From Proales similis (Eukaryota; Rotifera; Eurotatoria; Ploima; Proalidae): 64,000 nucleotides of DNA. A program made the position numbers and the translations under genes. Each line of letters begins with the position of its first letter. Position 1 is the stretch's first letter. The notes beneath the pieces were generated by a model, which was given only the letters and a program-made list of their open reading frames with translations, was not told where the DNA came from and did not search any database. This document shows, one piece after another, positions 44,601 through 56,718 of this stretch. Location: contig JAGVRJ010000001.1 of NCBI GenBank assembly GCA_019059635.1, forward strand, positions 1,984,001 to 2,048,000. The letters are read 5' to 3'.

Positions 44601-45899
44601 CGCGTCAACTTCAACGACACCGACTCGAAACTCAACACGCTCGACAAAAAGAAGAAGGGCCTCAAGTTTCTGCTCAAAGGAAGCAAAAAAGACCAGCAGA
44701 GCAGCGACGAGCTCAGCGACCAAGAACGTAAGCTCCTTTCACTTTTAAACGGCCTTGCCTCGACGCTACTCTCAGCAACGCCAACTCATTGCCATTATCC
44801 TCTTTCATGTTTGCTCTCCTTCCATTTGCCAACCGTCACCAGGCCGTTTGAGTAGAACATGTAATTCAATTTTACTTTTGTGTGCTTTACTTGGCTTCTC
44901 ATCCGCTTGTCGATTTTCATCTGATTTCATTTAACTTTCCATTTGCCGCCCCACACCCCGCCCGCTCGTTTGCGCTCACTCGTTCGATTTGATTTTTTCA
45001 TTTTTTTTTGATCGCTCGATACCCTACTGCTGCTTGCTGGCTGGTTCAAGTGAGCCGGCTTATGCCCTCCATGGTTCACTATCGTTTGTTTCGTTCGCTG
45101 TTGCCAAACTTGATCAAAATGTCTGACAATTGACGCTTCTCTCTAGCCAACAATGACAATGAGCCGGTTCTATCGTACGAGGTCGTAGCCCAGCAAGAGC
45201 GTAAGTTTGCCAAATTGTAATGTTGATGACCAGACGGCTGATGGCAATCACATTCTCTAGTCAAATACACGCGGCCGATTATAGTTCTCGGCTACATGAA
45301 GGATCGCATCAACAACGATCTGATCTACGATTTTCCCGATCGCTTCGGCTGCTGTGTGCCGCGTAAGTAATTGAGAACAGCGAATAGCACGATCAGTTTG
45401 CTGAATTGTTGCTTCGTCGCTAGACACAACCAGGCCGCCCAAGGACGACGAAGTAGACGGACGCGACTATTTTTTTGTCGATTCGCGCGAGCAAATGGAA
45501 CGAGACATACAGAATCACCTGTTCATAGAGGCCGGCCAGTACCAAGGAAACCTGTACGGCACGAGCGTGCAGTCGGTTCGCGACGTTGCCGAAAAGTCAA
45601 AGCACTGCATCTTGGACGTGAGCGGCAACGCCATCAAGCGTCTCAAAATGGCCCAGCTGTTTCCAATCGCGATCCTGATCAAGCCGCGCAGTGTAGAGAG
45701 CATCATTGAGACCAACAAGCGAGTACAAATCGAGGAGGCCAAAGACATTTATGAAAAGCTGGAGAAACTCGAGCAGACATTCGCCGACCAGTTCACGGCG
45801 GTGGTCGAAGGCGACACGTTCGAAGAGATTTACGAACGCGTCAAAGAGGTTATCGTGGACCAGGCGGGTCCCATCATTTGGGTGCCTGTCAAAGAGTAA
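41622..45899 (+). CDS. DLG1: Discs-large MAGUK scaffold (L27-PDZ3-SH3-GK)
   Basis: DLG organises septate/basolateral junctions and synapses. Order seen: start MPVRKE (41622), L27 domain ([18 protein letters not shown] to [14 protein letters not shown]), PDZ1 ([20 protein letters not shown], about 42170-42430), PDZ2 ([10 protein letters not shown], about 42446-42720), PDZ3 ([20 protein letters not shown], about 43980-44230), SH3 ([20 protein letters not shown], about 44360-44580), a basic hook with KSKKDQQSS-type linker, an SH3/GK exon with [14 protein letters not shown], and the GK domain ([46 protein letters not shown]) to IIWVPVKE*. The PDZ2-PDZ3 intron is about 1.2 kb, much longer than the rest. 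GK ends without the usual C-terminal KL tail. Confidence 0.95.
42846..42868. repeat. (GAT)n repeat in the long DLG intron
   Basis: GAT trinucleotide run shortly after the PDZ2 donor; a second short CAT run sits at about 43811-43828 in the same intron. Confidence 0.7.
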
Positions 45900-46492
45900 C
45901 AGTCTGTTTGCCTCTGCAACATTCTCTTCTAGCTTCTGTCCCCCTTCCTCTTCTCTGTTTGTACATATGAATGCGCATCCTCTTTTGGTCAATTGGTTTT
46001 CACTTAAATTCTATCAACAATTAGACGAATCGGCCCTGATCGTCCTATTGGCGACAGTGGCCGTCTATCAATTCACTTTACTTCTCTACCTGACTAAAGC
46101 AAATAAAACACTAAAGATGAATAAAGTCTCTTTTATTTCTCAATTGCGCTCTAGATAAACCTCATACACTAGTTGTCCTCCTAGACTAGTTCACGTTGAA
46201 TGTGACAAGTTGAATGTGGAACGAATGGGGCAGCGAAACGCAACACGTTCAGACGTTTGCGATGACTGCGTTTCTTTGCAGGCTCGTCGATCGGAGGAGT
46301 TTGACCGGTCGCCTAGCAACCGGTTGCATTTGTTTTCGCGCTCGAGACGCAACGCTACTTGAAATACATAATAATAATAATACTCAGGCGCTTGACGATT
46401 GCCGAACTGAAAGCGAACCAAGCCGAAACGCTTCAACCAGAATCAGAGAGAAAGTTTCAGAGAGAGAAAAACATTTCCAAAATCAAAATAAG
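45900..46492. other. Intergenic region between DLG and CFAP45
   Basis: DLG 3' UTR with AATAAA at about 46102 and 46121, then the CFAP45 upstream region. An AAT repeat lies at about 46369-46383. An open stretch at 46214-46537 overlaps the CFAP45 start and has no domain. Confidence 0.45.
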
Positions 46493-49400
46493 ATGGTAAG
46501 CGAGAGTTGCCAAGTCAATTGCGCGAATCTTAACTAAAGTTGACCAAAGTCATCGTCGACCATCAGCTCAGCGCCTAGTTCGATAAACGGATCCAGACGA
46601 CTGCATAGGCGCTATCGAACCGTAAACGCCAAATCCGAAGTGGACGAGAATCTGTTCGGCGAGCCGAGTCGATTCAGGCAAATACGCCAGCGTCAAGGCA
46701 GTGAGCGCAACGATCTTGTGCACACACTGATTTTCCTCTCATCTGACCATTTTCTTTTAAAACAGAAAGTCAAGCGGACTTGAGACAAGCAGAAAAGAGT
46801 CCGTCGCCTGAACGGCAAGCGCCTGTCCAGCGCCGTTACATAAAACACGTGACCAAGGACCTGATCAGAGACATTTTGTAAGTGGCCTTTAGTCGGCAAT
46901 TAATTCGAGTTGACGATTCTATTTGCTGCCTCAAGAGTGCCCGAAGATCAAAGTCAGGCAAAGGCGCTCGTGATCGACAAGAACACTTACTCGCGTCTAT
47001 TGCGAGCGTGCAGCTACAAGGAAAAGAGCGCACTGGAGCGAGAGAAGATAGAGCAGGACGCCGAACAAGACCGCATTCTGGTCAGTCACTTAAGGACTCG
47101 ATCACGGCCGACGATTTAATTGAATTGTAAAACAGAAGGAAATGAGCGAGCGAAAGCGTCTCATACAGCAGTACGACGCGGAGAGGAAAAAGAACGAGAA
47201 AGTGGACGAGATGGACGAGCTGGCCAAAGAGGAGGCCGAATATCTGCTGAAGAAAGCCAACGAGCTGCGTCAAGAGCAAGAGGACGAGGTGAAGCGCCTA
47301 AACGAGCTGATCTTGAACGCCAAGATCCAGGCGATCAGAGACGCCCAGCTGGCCGAAAAGCAGCAGATCAAGAGCGAGCTCAAGGACGAGGAGAAGAGAC
47401 TCGATCAGATGATGGAGCTCGACAGAATAAACGCCATTCGTATTCAAGAGGAAATCGAGCGAAAGCGAAAGATTGACCTTCAAGAGTGAGTACCGCCTCC
47501 TCAGATGTGTGTTGGTCTAAAACGAGAATTGTGTGGCGGGCTGTGAAGGGGCGCCAAAGTGATCGTTCGACAAATAGAAGAGAACAACCAAGAAAAGCTG
47601 CTCAAGGAAGAGGCGCGAGAACAAGAGAACATGGCCATGCTCAAGCAGCTAGAGAAGCTCCAACGAGACGATTGGGAGCAAGCGCAGAAGCGAAAAGAAA
47701 TGCAAAAGAAACTGAGCGTAAGTGGGCGTCGTCGTTTGTTTGCTTGTCCGTTGCTAATCGATATCGACAGCATGAGCTGTACGTGGCCAATCAAGAAATG
47801 GAAAAGCAAAAGGAGCTGCGCAAACAGCAAGAGATAATGGCCGATCTAAAAGTGCTCGAGTACCAGAAGGAGAAGGCAGCCAGAGACGCGGCGTTCGAGG
47901 CCGAGCAAGAGCGAAAGCGAATGGAAAAGGAGAAGGAGGTCGCCCGGCTGAGGGCGCTGCAGGAGCGGGCCAAGGACCTGCAGGCGGAGAAGGACGCGCT
48001 GCGGGCCAAGCGCGAGCAAGAGAGAAAAGAGAGAGAGTGGCGCGAGAAGGAGCGACTCGAGGCCATGAAAAAGAAGCAGAACGAAGAGGAGATGAGGCTC
48101 GCGCGAGAGTGGCAGATCAAGAACAAGGAGCACTACTTGGCCATCGAGGCGGCAAAAGAAAAGGCCGAGTTTCAGAAAGTGCTCAAGTAACTTGCTTTTT
48201 GACCAGCTTCGATTCGAGTGGGCCTCAATTGACCATTCGATTTTAAAGAGCACAGCTGGAGCTGGCCGAGAAAGAGCGCCACGAAGAGGAAAAGATCCGA
48301 ACGCGGCGAAAGAACTACACCAAAGATTTGCAGCTGCAGATACGCGACAACGAGCTGAACAAGATAAACGAGCGACGCGCCTTCTTCGAAGAAGGCGTCA
48401 AGCTGGACGAAGAGGCTCGAATGAGACGCGCCCGTCTCGAGGAGATCAAGAGAAAGAAGCTCAGCGAGCTCAGGTTTGTGTTTTCTACTTTCATCGCACG
48501 TTTCTCTATTTCCGCTTGGTTCTGGACCGACGGTTGGCTTCAGCCGGTCGTCTCGAGTCTCTTGCTCGATTTGTCTTTATCGCGCAATCGTCACACGCCA
48601 ACAAATGTACGAGTCGTTCTCTGCGTGGTTTCATTGTTCTTTAATTGAGCATTATTCGACCGTTTGTGCTATTTGTGTTATTCCATCGTTTTTTTATTCA
48701 TCATTTTGTTTGCCTGCCATTAACAAGCCACTGTGTGCTAACTGGCTGCGCATATGAGGGCAATCAGACAGGCAAGGACATCGGATGGGCAAATGGGAGA
48801 GCGAGTTAGACGCCGCGGTACGGGCTGACGACGAGGCGAGGACTTGCCATCTACTACTTCTAAGAGGTCGATTTGATTTAATTAGGAACAAGAAATGAAG
48901 GATGACGAGCACGAAATAGAGGAGACACGCTGTCATTGGGCAGATTAAGCCATTCATTGGCCCTAATTGGAGCCGAAATATGCTCTCGTCACGGCATGCC
49001 ATCGCCTCATACAACAAAGACAGCAAGCCAACAAGACAGAGAGAGAGACAGAGAGAGACAGAGAGAGAAAAAAAACAATTGGAGACGCAGTGACAACAGC
49101 TAGCAAGACTCTGCATCACTGCCCGCTGATGGTGTTTGATTAATTAATTGTAAGCGTTTAGATAAGCATCAGCAGCAGGATGGTTTGAGCGTTGCGTTTC
49201 TGCTCAATTTGTCGTTTGCTTGTTTTTGTGTGCGTCCATTCAAATCGTGACGATCGACTAGCAATGGCTCTGACTCTACTTAAGAGATGAGTGATCGCGT
49301 GAGCACTAACACTCTGTGCACAGTTGCAAGTTGCAAGTCAATCATGTTTAATTCATTCAATTAGAGAGAGAGAGTCGCGTCTATCTAAGCCATATACGCA

Positions 49401-49776
49401 GCCAATAAAGTCACTTAAATTGAGAAGATTAATTCTGAGCAGAGACTAGAGATAGAGCGCCAAAGAGAGAGAGAGAATGAGAGGGAAAGAGATGATGATG
49501 GTGATGCGTCAATTTGGCAGAGAGGCCAGAGTGCGAAAATCAAATTAGAGAGACGAACACGCATGCTCAGGGCACTTTGGGCCTTGTTCGGCCGGACTAT
49601 TACGATCGTTAATTGAACCAAGCGGGAATCTCACTTGGAAACAATGTGAACATTATTGAGATGGCGTGATCGCCATTTCTAATATTTTCTCTCACTTAAG
49701 AAACGCGGGCATTCCGGAGAAGTACTGCGCCGAGATTGAGCGCAAAGTGAACGGCGCCCTGCACACCAGCGCCTAG
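46493..49776 (+). CDS. CFAP45: CFAP45 (CCDC19) ciliary microtubule inner protein
   Basis: A microtubule inner protein of doublet microtubules in motile cilia. First coding exon is only ATG (46493-46495); intron 46496-46549 ends ACCAAAG, and exon 2 (46550-46700) gives SSSTISSAPSS and LHRRYRTVNAKSEVDENLFG. Exon 3 starts at 46766 with RRYIKHVTKDLIRDIL. The rest is an almost continuous charged coiled coil matching vertebrate CFAP45 in register: ILNAKIQAIRDAQLAEKQQI, EEKRLDQMMELDRINAIRIQ, DAAFEAEQERKRMEKEKEVA, RLRALQERAKDLQAEKDALR and EEIKRKKLSELR. A 1227-nt intron (48474-49700) separates the last exon, NAGIPEKYCAEIERKVNGAL..HTSA*. About 480 residues. Confidence 0.92.
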
Positions 49777-50332
49777 AAAATTTACAATTGCAAATTTGCC
49801 TCATCTCTCTCCCTCGGCCATTAAGTGCCGCCTGCTCGGCTTTTACTTGCTCCTTATTGTCGTCAATGCGGTGGCTGCCGTTAATTTTCCTTTTTTTTTC
49901 TTCCTCTTCATATTCCAACTCTTCTTCTCTGAATTAAAACGCACAGCGTCTCCATGAATGGGCGGCGCACGACGTGAATCAAATATTCGGCAAATAAATT
50001 TCTGATGCAAAAACTCTTCTTCTCTCTCTCTCTGACTCCCAGTCTGTAAACCGATCTGGCAATTTTCTTGTCTCACTCCAATCAGTCCAACTGACCCTTG
50101 TCGCTGCCACTTGGTGTTTCCAGACCGATCGAGGGTAAGCCTTCATGAGTAGGCGTCTGTAAAGCAAAAATAAAATCAAGCCTAGTTGAGGTTGTTTTTT
50201 TTTTAATTAAAACACAAGATCATTTAGGGATGATCGCACGAATTAAGCTAAACACGGACATTCATAGATGTGAGTCTGAGGACTAGAAATTAGTTTGACA
50301 AAAAAAAGAAGGGAAAAACTGAGGCCAGTGGC
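49777..50332. other. Convergent intergenic region, CFAP45 / Bsx
   Basis: 3' ends of CFAP45 and Bsx face each other. Pyrimidine-rich sequence near 50010-50035 and a poly-T run near 50194. No exon recognised. Confidence 0.45.
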
Positions 50333-51543
50333 CTAATGATGGACCATGTCGCCAAAGCCACGCAGCTCCTGGTAAAAGTGGCCAAAGAGTTTTAGTTGGT
50401 CGGCGTTGCGTGATTTAAGCATTTGCTGCAGCTCGGCCAGAGCGAACGGTGTCCACGGCTGCAGCTGAGACTGCTGTTGTTGGCGTAGCAAGGGCGAAGT
50501 GGCTCGTCTGGCCTCTGCTTCGCTCAGACTTTCGTGCGCGTGTGAACTGGAGTCACTGAAGCTCTCCTCGATCTCGTCGTCCTCCTCCTCTTCATCCTCC
50601 TCTTCCATCACTGATTTGTCCGGCTCATCTTGACGAGCGCCGCTCTTGTCCGAATCTGAACAGCAACTTGGCTTCAGGCGACTGGTCGCGACCGATGCAA
50701 TCAACTCTGCTTACCCATGCTGGAGTTTACCGCTTTCTTGGACACTTTCTTGTGCTTCATGCGTCTGTTCTGGAACCAGGTTTTGACCTGAAGCGCCGGC
50801 AAAAGATTAACTCGACCGCAATCAAAGCGCGTTTAATTAAACGCTTAATTTGCGCTGTCAATGCAACGGGCGCGTCTAGACGCGCTGATTGGATTGACGC
50901 GCAGCGATTGAAAATGCCGACTGTCGACGGCGCCTACCTGCGTCTCGGAGAGTCCAAGCGAATTGGCCAGCTCGACTCGCTCGGGAGTGCTCAAGTATTT
51001 TTGACGTTCGAAACGCTTTTCCAGACCATTGAGCTGCTGATCGCTAAACACTGTGCGGGCCTTTCGACGTCTGCTCAGCTTGTTTCTAATGAACGAGCTC
51101 GCATTGCCGCCACACACGCCCAGAAGGCTGCCAGACTGCCTCTCTGCAACGTTGCTAAACTGCTGCTCAGACCGAGCGAGCAAGAACGGAAGAGCCTGGC
51201 CGAGCATGGCGCGCTCGCTCTCGCTGCTCAACAGCGAGTCGCCGTAGCCAGACGCGGCCAGAAGCTGAAGATAAGCGCTTGGTGTCACTATTGACTTGAA
51301 ATGAGACGGCGCCGAATGCTCATTGTGACTGTCCAACGGACTGGCAGCAAAATGAATGCGCGAGCTGTGTCCTGAAACGTTGAACTTGTTCGATGAGTCA
51401 TTGCCGCTTTGAATGAGATCGTCGATTCGAAACGAGCTGCTCTGCCGTTTGCCACTTGGAGCAGTGGAGGCCACGTGCGCCTGCTGTTGTGAGCAGTCTG
51501 AAGGTGACTTTTGATGCTTTGAGCAGGTCGCTTGAGAGTCCAT
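50333..51543 (-). CDS. BSX: Brain-specific homeobox (Bsx/bsh) transcription factor
   Basis: NK-type (ANTP-class) homeobox factor; bsh/Bsx act in neuronal specification. Three exons: 51543 to about 50940, about 50788-50715, and about 50656-50333. N-terminal SFRIDDLI fits the conserved bsh start region. The homeodomain reads [40 protein letters not shown] and [19 protein letters not shown]; the [14 protein letters not shown] and [11 protein letters not shown] blocks match Bsx rather than BARX (MKWKK) or BARHL (RRTKWKR). An intron splits the domain between Gln44 and Val45, a common position in this class. The C-terminus is acidic ([18 protein letters not shown]) and Gln-rich. Confidence 0.9.
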
Positions 51544-52437
51544 TTGTGAGGCGAGGAATTTTTATTTGCTTCTATTCGCGTCTAGTGACAAATGACAAGC
51601 TCGAGTAGATGATAAGCGTGAACTGCGCGAATGGAGGCGCAATTCAGGAAAAAGAAATAAAGAGGCGTGATGCGGCAAATGCAGTGCGCCAATCAGACGA
51701 ACCGTCTTGATAAGTAGAGTGCCAATCAAATCGGAGCTCGAGACCGCTACGCGTCTGATTGGACACGAGCATGCGCCTAATCCGCTCGTCGTCGCTCATT
51801 AATTTCTGATTATAATCGACGAGCGCTCAATTAGGCAACATGCGCGCTTTGGTTCCTACTCATTTGCTTTTGTGTTTAACTGTTTCACATGCGGATAGAG
51901 ATGCCAATTAAGCGGCCAAAACGAACGACCGAGAGAGAGAGAGAGAGAGGCAGCCAAAACTTCAACATCTATCCGTTCATTTGCCCATTTCCCAAACGAA
52001 TCGCTTGCTCACTGAGCACACTTGTTTCCCCGCTTGCTCTCTTTGCCCAACCGAACCGCGTCGTCTAATCGTCTTAGAACGCGCTTGTCTCACGCATTTT
52101 CAGTTTAAACGAGTCTTTAAACGAGCCCTGCTAATTAGCCGCTGCCAACTCTTTCATCGACGCATCGCGTGAATGCTGTCCCCTGCTCGCCGCCGCCCTC
52201 TCCTCTCCTGGCCTCTCTTCTCCTGGCCTCTCTTCTCCTGGCCTCTCCTCTCCTGGCCTCTCTTCTCCTGGCCTCTCTTCTCCTGGCCTCTCCTGCCTGC
52301 CTGTCTTTTGGCCTTCATGCTTGTCACCACTCGTCTCGATTCAAGTTGCATTTTTATTCAGCAATCTTGGCCGATGGCGGAAAATGTTTCCGTAAACATA
52401 TAGAATGAACTAGAAGCGAGATTTTTCGGCCTTGAAC
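51544..52437. other. Intergenic region with minisatellite, upstream of Bsx
   Basis: Bsx 5' flank and the 3' UTR of the DOMON-b561 gene. GA run at 51932-51949. Open frames at 52154-52408 are produced by the minisatellite and are not genes. Confidence 0.5.
52198..52292. repeat. 15-bp minisatellite (CTCTCTTCTCCTGGC units)
   Basis: About six tandem copies of a 15-bp unit CTCTTCTCCTGGCCT (with CTCTC/CTTCTC variants). Because the unit length is a multiple of three, all frames stay open, creating spurious ORFs on both strands. Confidence 0.9.
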
Positions 52438-55400
52438 TCAGGCAGAGTTTACAAATTTTGAGTCATCAGCTATGGCGATCACTACCAAGAGCGCAATGCT
52501 CAAAGCAGTCGCAATCAATAGATGCACTGCGAGCAGGACGGTCTTTATGAATTCGAGCTTTACGTTGCAAAGAGCGATAATTAGACCAAACTGGAGTGTC
52601 GGCACTGAGAAGAGTGTCAGTTACCGTCTTTTGGTTTTTGCCATTCTGCTGCTCTAGTTTGAGGCGATTTGCGTCATCTACTTGATAGACCTCGGCTGAG
52701 AGAGAGATTCGAATGCGGTGCTGATTAGAAGCGGCCTTGACCGGACAATGAGCACTCACCTGCTTTTGGCTCGGCGAGTATTACGCGGAATATTTCGATT
52801 GCGAGCGGCATTATGATCACCCAGCAGAGCCAGCCAGTCACGAGACCCCATCCGACGCGTCCGAGCTGCATGCGGCTCATGGTCACTCCGAGATAGATAG
52901 TCACAACTGCAACCACAAGAGTATACGGTCTAGTCTAGTTCAAGAGGGTCGGAGAGGCCTCTTACTCGACAGGACGAACGTGGATATGCCCAGAATTGAG
53001 TGAAACCAGTTGAATATAAAGCGCTTGGGATGAACTTTGTCCGGTCGAAAGAAGGCCACAATTATCTTGAGAGCGAGCGAGTGAGCGTCCTCGCGTCTGA
53101 TTCTGAACGAGAACGACAATTACCTGCACCAGAGCCAGACAGATGGTAATGATCCCGGTGATTGAATGAACAAAGTTGGCTGGTATTTCGGTCTCGACCC
53201 ATTTCCAGTCGAGGTCGGCAATGATCAGAATGAGCGCGACGAACGAGAACAGCCACACAATCATCATGAGGGGCCGATGCACAACGAACCAGAACTGCAG
53301 TTTGAACAGCTTCACGTTTGGCAATATGAACTTGTAGTATCTTGAACCCAAGAGAGTTGAAAACGAGTCAGAGCGATGACGACGACACACTCACCTGGCG
53401 ATTAAAATGCCAGTCGAAGCCATGAGCATCCAGGCGAATGTCATTAGACAGCCTTTGCATTCAATTTGATTGAATCAAGTTGAGACGGCGATCGAGCTGG
53501 CCTAAATCGACTAACCGTGGGCTTTGGCCAGAGCGGGCGACTCCTCTTCGGCCGTATAGCTCTTGTTCTGCTGAAAGTCAACCAACGTGCGGCTGATGAG
53601 AACATTGGTGCCATGAAAGCCGATGCTGTCTGCGGTTCAAAACTGTTTAGAAGGACTGGCACGCAAGGCAAGAGGGCGACCGACTCACTTGTGGACGCAG
53701 GGCCCTTGGCCAACAGGACGTAGTAGTCTTTGATTAGATCGGCGTGCTCGGGCACGCCAGGCAAGCTCTTGGCTCGTTTCACTGAGCACTTCACTTTGCC
53801 GTTCTCATAATTGACTTGGCCGTCGGTGAGGCCGAGTGCGGGCTCGTTGGCATCGAGAATTGACGAACTGCGGCCGGCATTGTGGAACCGCTTTACGCCA
53901 GGCTCAGAGGAGGTGAGCAGGCACGCGATCACATCGTCGCTTCCCTGTTTGAAGTTTGATTGGCCATTATTGAGCTGCCACGTCAGTGCGGCAGTAAAAT
54001 CGCGTCTTACCATACGGCGGTCAGTTGAAAGACCGAACGCAATGTAGCTGCCCGAACTGGCCGCACTCGCCTCGTAGGTGAACTCGGTCTCGCTCCGGCT
54101 CTCTACCCAACCGAGTCTAAAATCCTTGCCAGTGAGGGTGCCGATCGCAAGGCCAGTGAACGGCTCGCTTGTCACCGTGCTTGTTTCAACCGTGGTCAGC
54201 TCACGACGAGTGAACGAGAAAAAGTTTCGATCGGCCAGTCTGTCCGGCCCAGCGTGCTTGCTCAGTTGGCCTATTCTCAAAGCGTTCGAACCAGCTCGCA
54301 AGCAACGTGCAGGAGTCGAGAGACAAACCTGACGCCGATGTGAGGCCGTGCGCAAACAGCAGATAGTAGCGTTTGGTGTTTAGATCGAAAAAGTTGTCCA
54401 CTCCGTCTCGACTGTATTGCCGGTTGAACGAGCACTCAATGCGTCCGTTTTCGATTTTAACCGAGCTGTCCTCGATGCCGATGGAAGCTTGTCCAGGCAC
54501 AAGCAGCTGCGGCCGATAGCCTTGATTGTAGTAATGTTCAACCGCTGCCTGGCCTGAGCTCACTCTGCAAACACAAACCGAGTCGTCGCCCTTTTACCGA
54601 TCGCCTCAGTTAAGATCAACTCAGACCCAAGCTAAAGGCTATTACCATTCTACGATCGTTGGAGAAGGCAAAAGCTGCCCAAACATTGTCTGTGACTGGC
54701 ACTCGCGCGCTGAACACAAACCGGACAAAGTCGGCCTCGGGCTGCCATTCGACCGAAAAATCGCCAATTGTGACACTTTGCGCTTCGGTTAGCTCAGTCG
54801 TTGGCTCTGCTTGTGTTGTCGTAGTGGTGGTGCCAGTGGACGGCCTCGGGCTCGTGGAATCGGCACTGCTTGAATCGGCACTGCTTGAATCGGCACTGCT
54901 TGAATCAGCGCTTGTCGGCTCAACTGTCTGTTTGGCCGTGCTTGGCTCGCTACTGCCTGATTGGGGGTTGCTCGATTCGGCGCTGCTCGGCTCGGGACTG
55001 CTTGGCTCGGGGCTGCTCGATTCAGTTGTGACTTGCTCACTTTGAATGAGCTCTACTTTGGTGGAGGAGCCCTCTCGCTGCCTATGATAGCCGATCCCTG
55101 AAACGAAGCGGTTGTGTTAGAATACGACAAGTTCGACAGAGTAGAGCGTTTACCGCTGCCCGAATTGGGTCCGTAGGCGGTCAGAATGAAAGCGCCGCCT
55201 GGAGTGTTCAGATTGAAATATCTGGCGTTCGCCGCGCTGTTTTCTCGCGTGAAACTGCACACAAGCTCGCCCTGCTCGACGCGAATTTCCGTACCGGTGA
55301 GGCCCAGCTGAGGCTGAGACGGGTCGAGCAGCTCGGGCGCATATCCCTTGTTGTAGTAGTGCTCAACAGAGGCGGAATCTGGCGAGTTGCGGCAAACGAC

Positions 55401-55616
55401 CACCGAAGCGCCGTCCATTTGGTTATTTTCATTAAAGCCTAGGCCAAGCCATGCTTTGCTGGCGCTCAGGCCGCTGACGGCCGAACGAACGGTGAAACTA
55501 GTCCTCTGGCCGTCGTTGCTGTATTCGGCTCTCACGCCGGCTTGCTCGGCCAGTTCATATTGGGCCGCGGTTAAGCCAAAATATGCACATAAGCAAATCG
55601 AAATCCACAACTGCAT
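52438..55616 (-). CDS. FRRS1-like: Three-DOMON cytochrome b561 membrane reductase (FRRS1/SDR2-like)
   Basis: Ferric-chelate reductase 1-type protein: extracellular DOMON domains feeding a transmembrane cytochrome b561 electron relay. It opens with a signal peptide (MQLWISICLCAYFGLTAA). DOMON1 is residues about 20-175 (AWLGLGFNENNQMDGASVVV, SVEHYYNKGYAPELL). A Ser/Pro linker holds a repeated ADSSS unit. DOMON2 (DNVWAAFAFSNDRRM|GDDS) and DOMON3 (SYIAFGLSTDRRM|GSDD) follow. The b561 core (53.7-52.7 kb) keeps four likely haem histidines: ALAKAHG, FVVHRPLM, FVHSITGI and NWFHSILG. A last helix (FIKTVLLAVHLLIATALSIA) ends in DDSKFVNSA*. No reeler domain is seen, unlike vertebrate FRRS1. DOMON3 lacks the HYY motif of the others. 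Confidence 0.85.
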
Positions 55617-56718
55617 CGTTGCTCAATCGATCTAAATGACTGAATTAGATTGTCAGAGCGTGCACTTGAAGAATTTCGTTTTATTTTTTATTTTTTTTTG
55701 ACGAGTCATTGCGATCAGATAGGCCAAAATGATAATTACTAATTATCCGACAGAGTCGGATTGATTGTAAAACACTGATACCGGGCAAAATAGAACATGT
55801 CATTGTGTAATCTGTGCCGTGATTTATTTGTGCGATTTATGCCCGACCTAGGTTGGTTGGAGGTTCATAAAGAGGTTGACGCCTTAAACCGAATCTGGCT
55901 GCATAACTATGCGCTTCTGCGTCTTATGCCCGCGAGTGAGCACACACACACACAAGCTCGCGCGCGCGCGTTCCTTAAAGAAAATTTTTGTCGAGCTCGA
56001 GTTGTTTGATTAGGGACTTGGCGATCCCCTTGACCGAGATTTAAGTCGAATAGCAGATGACAAGACGCATTGCCTTGTTTACTTGGCAATTTAAAGCATT
56101 ATTCTTAATATGATTACGGGCCCGAAGCAGCGAGAAGGCAGCTGCATCCAAAGAGCCTACTCGAACAGGGTCACATCGAGCTCGATTAGGTATTTTATTG
56201 TTCCAGGGCCATTGCTCAAGCGTGTCAATGCAACATTTTATATTCGAATGAATCACTAGAAAAAAGCAGACGAGGCGAGTTGAGATGAATGCTCGCGTCT
56301 CTGGTGGCCAGACGTGTCAACGAGCATGCTCGCCAGACATGATGTCATTCGAACATGCTCTTTGCCTTTTTGCCATCATACTCCCCATTTTGTTTGGCTC
56401 TACGTGCTCAGGTAGAGGCCGCGAATAAAATTTGCTGGCAAATCTTTAAGCAAACACGGCTCTGTTTGACGCCAGACGCCATCTTGTCTTTTTATGCTTC
56501 TAGCTTTCAACCAGATGCCATCCGCAAACAGAGATCGTGCGCTTGCTATTGTGTTCGCTTTTAGTTTTTTATTTCGCAAACGACTGGAGTATTGAAAAGG
56601 CAGATGCATGAAATTTTTGGTTGAAGCAAGTTCTCGCGCCTCGTTCATTTGAGGCATTTTCTACGTCTAAGATTCCTAAACAATCAAACTAACAATTTTT
56701 GCCACTCTCCCGAGACTC
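55617..56718. other. Intergenic region between the two DOMON genes
   Basis: 1.1 kb; upstream of the DOMON-b561 gene and 3' of the secreted DOMON gene. Short CA/CG-alternating tract at 55939-55970. No coding exon or RNA gene is visible. Confidence 0.45.

Noticed and set aside
52154-52408. Long ORFs of repeated SWPLF or KRGQE units on both strands
   Set aside because: They are by-products of a 15-bp minisatellite, open in every frame because the unit is a multiple of three.
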